This document shows, one piece after another, positions 12,192 through 25,892 of a DNA stretch of 64,000 bases. Position 1 is the stretch's first letter, and every line of letters begins with the position of its first letter. A program made the translations under genes and the position numbers. The DNA is from Cymbidium sinense (taxonomy: Eukaryota > Streptophyta > Magnoliopsida > Asparagales > Orchidaceae): positions 148,429,143 through 148,493,142 of the forward strand of contig CM038217.1 in the NCBI GenBank assembly GCA_021442155.1, read 5' to 3'. A model generated the notes under the pieces. That model did no database searches. It was not told the origin of the DNA and saw only the letters and a program-made list of their open reading frames with translations.

Positions 12192-12196
12192 ATTTG
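12192..12196. repeat. Target-site duplication ATTTG (right)
   Basis: An exact match to 5765-5769, directly after the 3' LTR. It confirms that both element ends are original. Confidence 0.85.
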
Positions 12197-13068
12197 AGTT
12201 AAAGATTACTCTGCAAGTTCAAACTAATAGGTGCAATGCTCTGGATCCTTCAAATAATATCTTCTTTAAAGTTTATAGCCATTACATTATGAAATATTGA
12301 CACCTTCAAAGATCTAGTTAAGGAACTAATCAAGGTGGGGGATGACCGAGAGGTAAATCTTAGCAAAGCCTAAGAGACTAACAAAAAGGCACTTATGGTT
12401 ATGGAGGAACCACATAGTGAGACAAAAATGACCCAAGCAATTTACATCATTAGAATACCCTACCCATTATGAAATTAACAAGAATAGAACAAGCGCTTTA
12501 AAGTAAATGAGCCTCAAGCAACGTACGTAACAAAAATGTAAATTTAATCACTATATCCATGACATTGGTTATAGAAGTTTTCTCGATGACTTTCACTGAA
12601 ACTAAAAGTCCAATGAATGGTAATCCCTATAATGATGTAGTTATTTGGACCATCTTATTCACCAATTATCAAATAGGTAGCGCCCTTATCTTGTTATCAT
12701 CATTTCTAGAAGTAATCTTTTAAAAATGAAGCCTGGTTTTTCTTGGTTGAAGCCCATTATTGGGCCCCTTTTTGATTGTTTTAGTAAACATGAAAGATAA
12801 AGGATAAGCCTAATATTAATCGTTTCGAAGTAAGAGGGCATCAATATACTTCCATGGATGACTTCATTATGGTTAATGCCCATAAAACTAATAGTTCATT
12901 ATTTTGTCATTCATCCTCAACACCTTTAGGGCTATAGTCTTCACCTATTATTCCACTATGTTGTTTTATTCGTAGGACATGTCATCATTTTTCAAGAAAA
13001 CCTACTATAGCCAAGAGCATAACATATGAAAGTGTTGGAAGTGCTCGAAGGAAGCTTTGCAACTTAAG
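12197..13068. other. Right flank of the insertion, possibly an older decayed element
   Basis: No convincing gene. A plus-strand frame reads KDLVKELIKVGDDREVNLSKA near 12305-12370 and short further pieces. This could be an older, very decayed gag-like sequence, but no diagnostic motif supports that. Confidence 0.3.
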
Positions 13069-13095
13069 ATATATATATATATATATATATATATA
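13069..13095. repeat. Short (AT)n microsatellite
   Basis: 27 bp of AT dinucleotides. Confidence 0.9.
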
Positions 13096-13897
13096 GAAGG
13101 GAATTGCGCTCGATATTTGATGAAGTTGATACAAAAAATTTTATTTCCAAAGAATATTAGCCCTCCAAATCAGTATCTTATTGGATAAGAAATATCTTTT
13201 TTAAATCTAAATAATCAAACACATAAAATCACTAACCTTGAATGGCAAGCTAAAGAGAGAAGCAGTAAAATTGAGCCTTAAAATTTTGCCTACCGAATCA
13301 TTAATCACAAGAACAATCATCATAGTTAAGGAAGGCGTAAAGAATAAAAATTGTCAAGCAACTTCAAGCTTAATTATTTGCTCATATAATACTTTAATGT
13401 CCCTTAGAATTTTGAAACTATCTTAGTCTGAATTATACTTTCAAGAATATCTTTACAATAAATGAAATAAAGATATATTTCTTTAATTTTGGATATGATG
13501 AGTAAATTAAAGTCTATTTAAAAAAAATTAGAAAACATTTTATCCAATCCATTAACAAAGTGCAAAATCAAGAGATCTCTATCAATTAACTCTATAAATA
13601 TTTCAAAATGCAATAAATCAATGTAACATTTGGAACAAACAACTAATCAATCATTAGATTGTACAAGTTTGATCTCTCATTTATACTGCTATGTCTACAA
13701 TTTTATAGATTTTATTGTAATAAAATTAAAAACTTTAATAATTATTAATTAAAGCTTTAATTTAATTTCTATAGATCGTTCGTTAATTTTAATTAAATAA
13801 TCTTATGTTTTGGCTCATTGCCCTATATATTTGTTTAATTTTTCTTTGATAGCTGTGCTGCATTGATTTCTATTTGGCAATTTCCGTTTGTATTTTT
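13096..13897. other. AT-rich spacer, nothing recognised
   Basis: No open frame with a recognisable product, and no repeat that I can pair with another place in the window. Confidence 0.5.
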
Positions 13898-14748
13898 TAG
13901 CCAAAATTTTTAAATTAGGTTTAATCCTAATCTTAATTAACAATTTAGACAAAAAAAATTTTTTTTTTAACAAAATAGGCCAAATCTCTCGTTGAAAGGG
14001 ATGACTTTGCAACGCAATCTTAATTGCTCTTTTTAATTTTTTATGGGACAGCCCAATGAATTGAGCAAATTTAAATCGTTGAATAACAAATTTTATACAA
14101 CTTTAGGTCAAAATTTAAGATTGGCATCAAATTTTGCTAATGCAAAAAAAGTATGAGAAAATTTGAGAATGTCAGATTTTCATCCAGTCATACAAAGTTA
14201 ATAAAGAACTTGGTATCGTTAAAATTTTCTATAACTTTCATGTTGGTTTAAATTTTGATTCAGCTGATACCAAGTTCCCCAAAGTTTCGACTTCTGCAAG
14301 AATTTTGCTCGATTCACAATTGTAAGTTTTTACTAGCATGAATGTTGTAGCAAATTTGTTACGATTCCAACGATACTAATTTTGCTCAATTCTGACATAG
14401 TATGACTCCAATACTCACAAATATGACACCGAATTTCAAGTTTTCGAAGATTCAAAAAAACTGCTAGATCGCCACAATTTTGACCAACATGAAAGTTGTA
14501 GAAAATTTTTACATTCTAACGATACTAAATGACAACCCGACATATGACTCGACATGCAAAATACGAAGATGCCCCTAATTTTTTTAAAAAAATAAAAAAA
14601 TAAAAGAGTCGTCGTTGAACTGACGGGCGGTTGAGATGCCATACGCTAAGTTGTCCTGGGAGACTTGGCCTATTTTGTTAAAAAAAAAAATTTCTGCCTA
14701 AATTGCTAATTAAGATTAGGATTAAGTCTAATTTAAAAATTTTACCTA
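13898..14748. mobile_element. Non-coding TIR element (MITE or MULE-like), about 850 bp
   Basis: The left end, from TAGCCAAAATTTTTAAATTA (13898-13988), is the inverted complement of the right end (14660-14748), which reads outward as TAGGTAAAATTTTTAAATTA. The arms are about 90 bp and include a T9-T12 run and the word aacaaaataggccaa at their inner ends. Both outer flanks are T-rich, so the target duplication cannot be fixed. No transposase frame lies inside. A second nested inverted repeat sits within it: 14213-14246 against 14484-14525, around the word actttcatgttgg. A third copy of that word is at 14328-14373. The superfamily is undecided; long arms without coding capacity fit a MULE-type or foldback element. 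Confidence 0.75.
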
Positions 14749-16941
14749 TTTTTTACTCTTTAACTTAAATATTTTCTTTCTCATGCAGTGACGCAAGGAT
14801 TGAAATTCTTTGTTTTGCTTTGTAATAAATGAATAAAAAATGGAGATGGTAGACCTTACTAGATTTGTACTGAAATGAAATAAAATAAAAAATAAAAATA
14901 GCGAATGCTAACCGACTATATACTATTTAATTAATATGTCATCTATGTAGCAAACAAAGCATCTAGTGCTAGTAGTGCAAAATACGTTTTAAAAATGTAA
15001 ATTATTCTTTAAAAATATTAAATTATAATTATATTATTATTATTATTAATCATTTTTCAATTTAAACGAATTAAGTAATCTTGGATGAGTGTTTCTGAGT
15101 TAAATTAATTTTGTTATTGAAATAATTAACATTTGCTGAATTTTGAGTTTTTCTATGATAATAAGCACTATTTTTTTATTCACATTTTTAACATATCCCA
15201 AATATGAATTTATAATTTACGTCAATCTGTTTTTTTTTTTTATATATATATAATTTGAGCTTATATGACTCATATTAGTTAAAATTAGATAAATATGTCA
15301 TCCAGTTATTTTTCTAAAAAAAAATATGCTTGAAAATTTTACTTCTGCTGAAATTACTCCACTTGTATTGATGGATTGCTTTTTAAAGTTTATTACAAAC
15401 AAAACATATTCAAATTTATTGAAATTTGTACTTTTGTCCTATTTGAGCAAACCCTAGTGTGTGTTAGAAATGCATCTCTATTTAGAATAGTTGCAGCTAT
15501 TTAAAAATAGAGTTTTGTTGTAGAAGAAGAATCTAAAATTTATGATGGGCATTACATTTTTTTTTATTTTAAAAAAGTCAAATCATAGCTTTATATTGAC
15601 CATCGTACTCTGCTAGGTCAATTTGAAAACATTTTTTCGCTTCTTCAAAACTAACGGGAACACAACTTGTCAAATGTTCTATGGTGCCGTTCAAACCACA
15701 TCGCACTGACACCGCCGCCTCAAACAGAACCTAAGTGTGAAAGAGAGATAAAGGCTTTGATTTGATCAAAAAGTGAGTAAAGGAGAAGGCCATTGACAAG
15801 GTCCAATGATGTGTAGAAGACATTGGTGAGATTCATCATTTTTTAAGAAAAAGAGGAGTTTATGAGGGTATCAAAGTGATCTAATAAGTATAAAGGAGAA
15901 TGGAAGAGACATCCATGAAATTTTGTAGAAGAAAAGGGGAGTTCATGAAAGGATGGAGGAATTTGTGATGGATTCCTCATGAGAATTAATTTGAATCAAT
16001 ATTTGAACCCAAGTTTAAATTGGAATAAATTCAAATTAATTTTTGACACTTTGATTTAAAAAAACAATAAATAAAAACAATTTGTTATTCATCTCTGCAA
16101 GTAATTTCATCCAAAATAATGAATTAATAAATATATTTGACTAATTATGCATATTTTGTATTATGAGGCATATTAAGTTTTTTTTTTCATTTTTAGAAAA
16201 TGTATAGCCTAAAACTGTGGGCTAAAGCTATCGGCTATAATTGTATTAATTAAGCTATGACATTAATAGGTTTAAGATTTGTATTAGTTAAATAAATAAA
16301 TATTTAAAAATTGAAATAACCTATTAACGACAAACCTCAACGTTTTAGTACAAGAAACAAAAAGATTTATTCAGAAAAAAAATTCCGCCGGATTATTGGA
16401 TGGCAATATTAAGAAAAGGAATTTTTTTTTTAAATAATGCCTTTTCCTTATATTGCATTAAAGGTTTATTTTCATTTACAAAACAAACCAGCTGATTAAG
16501 GCCGATAATGATATTTAAAATTCTAAATTTATTTGATAATGACTCTTATTTTAATGGTTGAAATCAATTTGCTTCCTTTTGAATGAATATTTTATATGAG
16601 TGAATTAAAAATCATTGAATCAGAGAGAAAAGTGTATTATGTTATATGAAGATAAGATATTTTGATTAAACTTTAATTTTTTTAAAAAATTAAAGATAGA
16701 AAATTAGTCTGTAGGAGCCTAATAATGACCCCAACCAATCAAATTATGTAAAAAAAAATTAAATAAAATTAAATAAAAAGTGTTAACAAAAACATAAATA
16801 ATTATATAAAAATAATAAAAGAGTAAGGAATAGTTAGTTATAGCTAGTTTCTATACTGCAACAAAAGAAGTAGAAAAGATAAATATAATAGAAATCTTAA
16901 CCTAATAAAGAATAGTGTTAACATTACAGTTTAAAAATTCA
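14749..16941. other. AT-rich spacer with homopolymer runs, no recognised gene
   Basis: Poly-T and poly-A runs (for example 15230-15240) and scattered short open frames with random composition. A slightly purine-rich patch (15730-15960) has no motif I can name. Confidence 0.5.
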
Positions 16942-16971
16942 CTCTCTCTCTCTCTATATATATATATATAA
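16942..16971. repeat. Compound (CT)n(AT)n microsatellite
   Basis: About seven CT units run directly into about eight TA units. Confidence 0.9.
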
Positions 16972-17195
16972 AATAATTGTCAATAAAAAAAAACGATAAC
17001 GTGAACAAAAATAAGAGAAAGATTGATAAATGACCAACTGATTTCTCATCTGACAAAAGAAGATTTCAAGATAAGGTCAATCGTCATTTATTCAAAACCG
17101 TCAATTTGGTTGAGGTCAAATAAAAATTTTTCAATTTCTTCAACGCGAAAATTTTTCTCCCAAGAATTTTTCGAAGGTTCTGAGTTATCGAAGTA

Positions 17196-18880
<1,685 letters not shown>

Positions 18881-18888
18881 TAAGTCAT

Positions 18889-18904
18889 AACCCTAAATCC
18901 CTAA
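18889..18904 (+). promoter_or_regulatory. Telobox-like AACCCTAA motif
   Basis: AACCCTAAATCCCTAA precedes a pyrimidine-rich, less AT-rich stretch. The AACCCTA telobox is a known promoter element of plant ribosomal-protein and other translation genes. A second copy in reverse form (tttagggttt) occurs at 19009-19018. Confidence 0.4.
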
Positions 18905-19500
18905 TATATTATTTGGTTCTCCTCGACTTCGAGAGGCAGCCTCCCGTAGACCGCAATCCCTCTCTCTCGTTCTTGTGTGTCGTCTCGAGCAAGTGGAGCT
19001 GTGTAGGTTTAGGGTTTCTTTGTTCCTTTATCCCTCTCTCTATTTGCTCCTCTGAGTCGTCTCTGTGATTCCCTCTATCTTTTGACACTATTAACTCGTA
19101 ATCTCAGATTCTTTGCCGCTCGACTTGCTCAAGTATTGCACGATCCTCTTTAGCTTTTAACCAATATGTGATTCTTGTAATTATGTGATCTTTTCTAGAG
19201 CTGAATTGCTCTTATATATCGAACCTCCATTGGAAGTGATTCTACGATTTGGAGTTGGCTCTATTAAATTTTTTTTCTTAATATGGAATTGATTCTATGT
19301 TGAAAGCAATTATAATGCCTTTCTTTTTTATTGTGATTTTCAGTTATTTAGGGTTTCACGTACATGTGCTTTTGAAAGCTTTAAAGTTTCACATAAATGT
19401 GATTTGGAAAGGTTTAGGGTTTTCTAAGCATACCTCTCTTGCAATTGATTCTAATGTTGATTTCTTTCAGCGTGGTTCTGTGATTTTCGAGTTTCACTAA
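18905..19500 (+). other. Leader-like stretch, possibly a truncated gene 5' end
   Basis: 18915-19140 is CT-rich (ccctctctctcgttcttgtg, ttatccctctctctatttgc), like a plant 5' UTR, and has a splice-donor-like AG/GTTTAGG at about 19008. It lacks a coding exon that I can recognise downstream. The plus-strand frame 19297-19500 is hydrophobic and has no family. My best reading is a promoter, first exon and intron of a lost gene, or a captured gene fragment inside an element. Confidence 0.3.
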
Positions 19501-19599
19501 TGTATGATCTAGGATGAGATCAATATATGTATTCATTTCCAGATAGCCTATTCTATTCATATAATCTAGAAACTTTAGAAAATGCTACCATTATACCAT

Positions 19600-20126
19600 G
19601 TTATAATCATTTTTAAGTCCTTGGAACACATTGACTGGTGGCACCTAAACTGCTCTTGATCATTTTAAGTCTTTGGAACCCATTAATCTGGGAACTTCCT
19701 TTAGTATTTTTGTATGTAAGAGGCTACCTTAACACGAGTTGCCTTTGAATAAAATGATTATTTATTGATTTTTTACAATTTCATGAGTATTTGCTCGCAA
19801 CAGTCTTAGAAAGTGAAAGGATAAACTCAAGACACTTTTTATGCATTTTGGGGTAAGATTTGCTTAACAACTTATAGAATTTGTAGAACATATACCATTT
19901 TTATGTATTTTTTTATGTTTTACTTCCCTAAATCACATTGAATTTTCTTGGTGCTTTGATGTTACTCATTAACCTTAGGAAGTTTCTATAGATAGGGATG
20001 CCGACTTTGAATAAGGATTTACTTTTTATTTTCGTCAATAGTCTATTTGAACTAAACCGCTCTTGATCTTTTTGAATTTTCTAAATGTATCATATTATGG
20101 TGTTTATATTTTGATATGTATAGGGG
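19600..20126. other. Spacer with short internal repeats leading into the 1.18 kb duplication
   Basis: The phrase ctgctcttgatc...tttaagtctttggaac (about 19650) returns as ccgctcttgatctttttgaatttt (about 20058). The phrase gttgccttt/tgccgacttt followed by gaat occurs near 19740 and 19998. So the repeat-rich character of the next block starts here, but no unit boundary is clear. Confidence 0.35.
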
Positions 20127-22350
20127 GACACCATGTAGATCGTAGGGAGTACTTATTAAAGTGATCGAGTATGACATTGAGGTATGATGTGCTATCTCAA
20201 AAGATAGAGGCATCACCCTTCAATGAACCTAATCACCTAATAAAGACTCCTAAGGCATGATGGATCTTCAGATGCACCAAAGATTTTTTTCCTACTTTAT
20301 ATGGATGAATAAAGTAGGGTTTATATTAAACTGGGTTCTAAAATTTTCTATAGAGGCAAGCCTCTATAGTTAATTATATCCTAAGGAAGGTGAATTCGTT
20401 AGGAATACTCTCGATTAAAGTAGTCAATTGTTGTCTTCAATGATTTCAAAGCTAAGACTATCAAAGGATTGGTTATGCTTAGAAAATTAAATGGGAAAGA
20501 TCAAGGAGAAGACTTATTTTTGTAAGCTAAAGGAGATGAGTAGGGAATGCTCATGACACTAGGAAGCCTAGTGAGCATTTCAATCTATCATATAGTTGGG
20601 CTTTATATGTTTAAAATTTGGAAAATCAATTTAGTTAAAGTTGACAATTTATTAGAAAGCTAGGACTTATAATCCCACAACACAAGATTATGAAAATATC
20701 TAAGAGGTGAAGATTTATGCTTGTAGCCCAAAGGAAACAGCTACATCGGATCTTAAATCTAGGGAGCTTTAGTAAGAGCCAAAGTACGACCTAAATCTAA
20801 GAGAAGATGGGTATAAGGTTTACCTCCACAAGCGACCACCGACTCTGGACTTATAATCTTTCTGACTAACTCCTCTTACGCTTTAAATCCATGTGGTCCG
20901 GTCATATAAAATTACAAGATAGTTGGGTTGTTATTAATTTAGAAAGAGACTAAAGTCCTCAAACACACTTCCTTGAGTGACATGAATAATGACTTAATCT
21001 AATGAAAAATCTTTTTAAATTTTATTTGATTTTGACACTTCATTTTGGCAAAGGCTTTAGGATTTTCTATGCCTAAATGCATGATGAAAATAGATCATTG
21101 GCTAAATCAGTAAGAAAGGGGTGTTTTCCATCACAAGGGACGTCTTCATAGGTCAAGCATTCCCCTATTATTCAAGGATGGAAATTCCCTATTTTCAATG
21201 AAGTAATATGATATTGGAGAAAAATTCCTATAGAGGAGTTGCCTTCAAATCTGTGGGGAGAAATGAAAGAGACAACACCTATATAAAAATTCATCTTGTT
21301 AAGACACCATGCAGATTCACAGATATACTTATTCAGGTGATAGAATATGTCATGGAAATAGTGTACTATCTTGAGAGATAGAAACCAGTACCCTTTAATG
21401 GAACCAATCACCTCAATAAGGACTCCTAAGGATGATGGGTCTGCATATGTATTAGAGATTCTTCCCCTACTTTACATAAAAAAATAAAGTAGGGTTTATT
21501 TTAAATTAGGTTTGTTAAGTTTCCTACAGGGGAAAGGCCCCATACTTAATTACATCTTAAGGGACGAGTTCCCTTAGGAAAACTCTCGATTAAGGTAAAT
21601 GATCGTTGTCTCTGAAGGTTTCAATAGGAAGGACTATCAATCGATTGGTTTATGTTTGAAGATCAAATGGGATTGATCAAAAGAGGGAGTTATTATGGAA
21701 GACAAAAATGAGAGATAAGTAGGAGATGCCCACGATGCTAGGAAACCTAGCGAGTATCTCAAACTATCCTAAAATTGGGCTTTACATTTTGAAAATTGAT
21801 TTAGTTTGTTTGAGTTGCATTTTCATTAGAATTTTAGGACTTAAGATTTTTTAACATAAGATTAAGGAAATTACTAAGAGGTGAGGAATTATGCTTATGG
21901 CCCACAAAGGGGAGATCTTAGAACCTGAGCTAGAGCTAAATCTAAGGTAATGGTGAGAGAAAAATGAACTTACAATTGTTTGCCTACTCCTCATAAGAGA
22001 CACATACCAAACTACTTACAATTGCTGGGGTGGCCAATAACTAATATAATTTTAATTATATAGGCAAGTCTTTATGCTTATGCAAATAGTTGTTATTTTT
22101 TAGAAAGAGACTAAGTCCTTAAACTCACTCCCTAAAGAGACTAGATCATATAAAGGGACATGCTTCAAATGACATAAATCTAATGCAATTCAAATTTCAT
22201 TTTTATTTTCATTTTGGACAATTATTTTGACTTAGGCTAATAGGATTCATATGACTAATGCATGAGAAATAGAATTATTGGCCAAAATCAATGAGAAGAG
22301 AGGAGGTGAGTTTCCACCATGGCTCTCAAATGTCAAGCCAAGTTTCTTTG
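20127..22350. repeat. Divergent tandem duplication (about 1.18 kb unit, two copies) rich in hairpins
   Basis: Copy 1 runs from gacaccatg at 20127 and copy 2 from gacaccatg at 21303, a period of 1176 bp. Shared landmarks keep the same order: ctatct/agatag, tactttat/ataaagta, actctcgatt, a cctag stem, gggcttta, ctaagaggtga, gaaagagacta, and a closing gtcaagc. The copies are clearly diverged. Several shared blocks are short inverted repeats whose arms changed together (see findings). The block lies directly beyond terminal unit A in A's minus sense, the position a leader would occupy in the same family. No coding frame is recognised. Confidence 0.75.
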
Positions 22351-25300
22351 GCAAAGGTGGAAGCCCTCCAACCAAGAGTGAAATAAGATACATTTGTGCT
22401 TGATATTATGAAAGAAATGCTCATCCAGTTAAGGGGTTGCTAATTCTTTTATCTTGATTTTAAACCTAAGCTTTAGGTGAGGTTATGAGTTATTTAATTT
22501 TAATTTAAGTTGTTAAGTTGGGTAAAAGATTTATTTTTCCCTAAAGAGCCTAATCCACATCTAGGCCATACATAAAGCAAGGAAGAAACTAGAAAAATCA
22601 TGCCACTTAATGTAAAAGATAAACAAATCATCAATTAATTTATAAAGTTAATCGCAAAAAAAGAATAAATGGACATTGTGGTCGGGCACCGTCGCACAAA
22701 CCCGAAAATATCAAATTGGGCAGCTGAGCTCTACCCTTATACAACCCGGATTACAAATGAATTAAATTACAATTAAGCAAGGAATTCATTATTATCGGGG
22801 TCTTCAAGCTTTATTCTTCTTTCTTCTTCTTATTTCTTCTTTTAATTCCTCCTTTGGATTGTTGGAAGGTGGATGCTTCAAGTCTTCACATGGTGCATAA
22901 GATAGGATCTTATGATCAATGCTCATCCTAATCCCTATAACAATTATTCCAAAATCCTAATTATATAAATTTTTACATGAAAAGAAAAAGTGGAAATCTA
23001 ACTAGCACATATAAAATAAAAGTTAGTTAAAACACACCACACAAATCCCAAGCATGTATATTGGACTTATCACCCACACATGAGTGACTAAGTCCACCTA
23101 GCCTATAGATTATGCTTAGGGGTATAAAGCATTTGCAAGTAAAAGCATTTATATTTTTATTTATGACAGCACCCCTTAAGCACAATCCTCTACATAAAAG
23201 AATAGTTAGACTAAGAATGTCCTTCCATTCATTCTATGAGCATACACCCTAACATCCAGTCTAAAATATATTTCATAAAATAAAATAAACATCAAACCAT
23301 GCATCGACCTAACCTGAAGCTAGAAGTAGTGACTTAGGCTAATGTGTGTGCTTTGAAGGCTTGTGTGGTATACTTAGTTATGGCTTTAGGTTTAAATTTT
23401 CTAAGTGTGAAGAACATGTTCCACTTAAAGGAGGGTTTTATTTAAGTTGTTTAAGTATTTTGGGTTGATTTTATTTCATGTTTTTATTTGGTTCAAATGG
23501 ATCATACAATTAATTACTAAGTTATGAAGAGAGAGAAAATAAAGAGAACTTCTCTTTCCTTCTCTAACCTAAGTAATTTCTAAAATAGATTCACATTTTA
23601 GTTTCATTTAGGTGAATGTGCTGATTAAATCTTTTAATCAATCCTAAGTTTAGATAAACCCTAAACAAACATATTCAAAAAGAAAGGCATTTTAAGATTA
23701 AATAAAATGAATTAAAATTCACATAACACACATTACTTCATTTCTTTCCCCAACATATATACATGCAAATGAGAGTATTTAACATACTTTATGATGCATG
23801 CTATGCAATCCATTTAAGAAAATTTTGAAGTTGAATATGCATGATTTTTCTTGAGTAGAAAGAGTTTTCCTTATCTAAATTTTCACATATATATGAAAGT
23901 AAGAAAGGCAAAAGTGAGTACAACACCATTATTAACCAGAGGTGTAAGGTACCAAACCTATTTAGGGCTACTTAAAGCCTTGCAACCTCAGGATTGTCTA
24001 GACTAATATACCACTTTCCTTAAATACAAACATATATATTAAAGAAATGAAATAAAAAAGGAATATGAAAAAGTTGTTTAATGGATTCATTTTATCTTAT
24101 GCAATTTATGTATGCAAGTATAGGTAACCCTTCTTAAATGATAGCATAGGGATGAATAGGGTATAAAATTAAGTAAGTGTTGGGTTCTTTTCAAATGAAC
24201 CCTACATCTTAACAACTCCTGTTCAAAACTATGCTAGCATAAGAAAGAAAGGAAAACTACACTAAGCATGAATTTATAATCTATCACATGCAAGCTTATA
24301 ATTAAAGCATAAGTAGCACACTTTCAGATTTGGTATTTGATTTATGTATTTTGAAAATAATTTAGATTTAGTAGTGATAATAGCCATTCATATTTCTATT
24401 TTAGCCAACACATGCAAATTTGACATAAAGTAAACAATTTCATTTTAAAATTTGAATTTCAAAATTATGAATGCATAAAATCACATGGCATACAATCTTA
24501 ACATGTTGGGGAAAGATTCAAAGTAATGAAAGCATGTAAACAAACTCACCTCACTTAAATCCTAAAGACATTCTTATAGAATAAGAAAATTTAGAATAAA
24601 TCAAAGTGAATTTCAAAGTGATTTTTGTTTAATTTGAAGTTTGATTTAATTTTGAAAAGGTGAGATTAGTTTGCTATTCCTAACCCATTCACACATGTGT
24701 TTGATATTTTTGTTTAATTTTTAGATAATTAAATCCATTTTAAGCATTGATTAGGTTAAGGTATGAATTAAGTAACTTAATTAACCCTTACCTACACCAC
24801 CTTAGACAAATTAACTAAATAATTATGAGCCAATGAGATGACATAAAACCCACAAGGAATTTAAATTTGTAATGTACCTAATAATGAAAAGGCCTAATGC
24901 AATTTGGCTCACAATTAAAAGTTAATTAAGCTAAGGGTTTAGCTTAAGTAATTTCAAAACACCCTTTCACACTTATGAATGGGTTTTGATTTCATTAATT
25001 GAACTTCAGCTATTAAACACCTAAGCATCTACCCAGATTAATTAAGTTCTAGAAATTTTTAGAATTTTTAGAAATTGATTAAGGGGATAATTAATGAATT
25101 AACTCTTAATTAAGAGGAGATTAAGGAGAGCAGAGGGGGTTTAGGGAATAGCTTAGAGGAAATGCCCCAAAATTATTTCATAAACCTCCTACTTACTGGA
25201 TCTAACTTTATTCAACTCTAATCATAAGGTAAAACCACTAATCATACCCTAATTATACTTAATTATATAAGAAGGGTAATTAATAAAACCATATGCAATT

Positions 25301-25800
25301 ACTCTAATCAAACATTCAATAAATCCCAAGAAAATTTGGAGAGGTCATCAACTAAAACTTACCCAAAAAATTTGGGATTAATTAGAGGTCTATTCAAAGA
25401 GTAATTAGCAAAATATACATTCTAATAAAACCCAAATTCAGAGAAAATCATAATTCAAAACTCATCAAAATTAATTTTAAAATATTTTAGATTTAATTAT
25501 CTATCCATAGGATTTTATTTTATATATTTAAAAATTTTCTATGAAGAGATATAAATTTTTGAAGTTCTCTAAGTGAATTAGGAATTAATTAATGCATTTT
25601 ATTAATCCCTAACTAATCCCTCATGGCATACTGGTGGCCGTGCTTTACGCCACGCGAGGGGTAACAAGTTGTCACCTCATAAACGGCGATGGCGGTGCAC
25701 GCGTTGTAATCCTTGGCCATCCGATCAAAGATGAGACGGTTGAGAATTCCCCCAAGTTTTAAAAAGGATAAACGGATATCTAAATATTCTAAATAATCTC

Positions 25801-25892
25801 AGCCGTCCATCTAAAATGCACGGATGGATGGCTGAGATGATCCAAGTTCTTCCCCTTGATCAACTGAGACTGTCCATGATCAAGGGGAAGAT
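25801..25892. repeat. Two perfect or near-perfect hairpins in unit A
   Basis: The first pairs AGCCGTCCATC (25801-25811) with GGATGGATGGCT (25822-25833). The second pairs TCTTCCCCTTGATCA (about 25848-25862) with TGATCAAGGGGAAGA (about 25878-25892), 15 bp and perfect. They lie in the GC-richer block of the unit, where a promoter would be likely. Confidence 0.8.

Noticed and set aside
12686..12883. Minus-strand frame of 65 codons
   Set aside because: No motif; the plus strand of the same stretch is equally uninformative.
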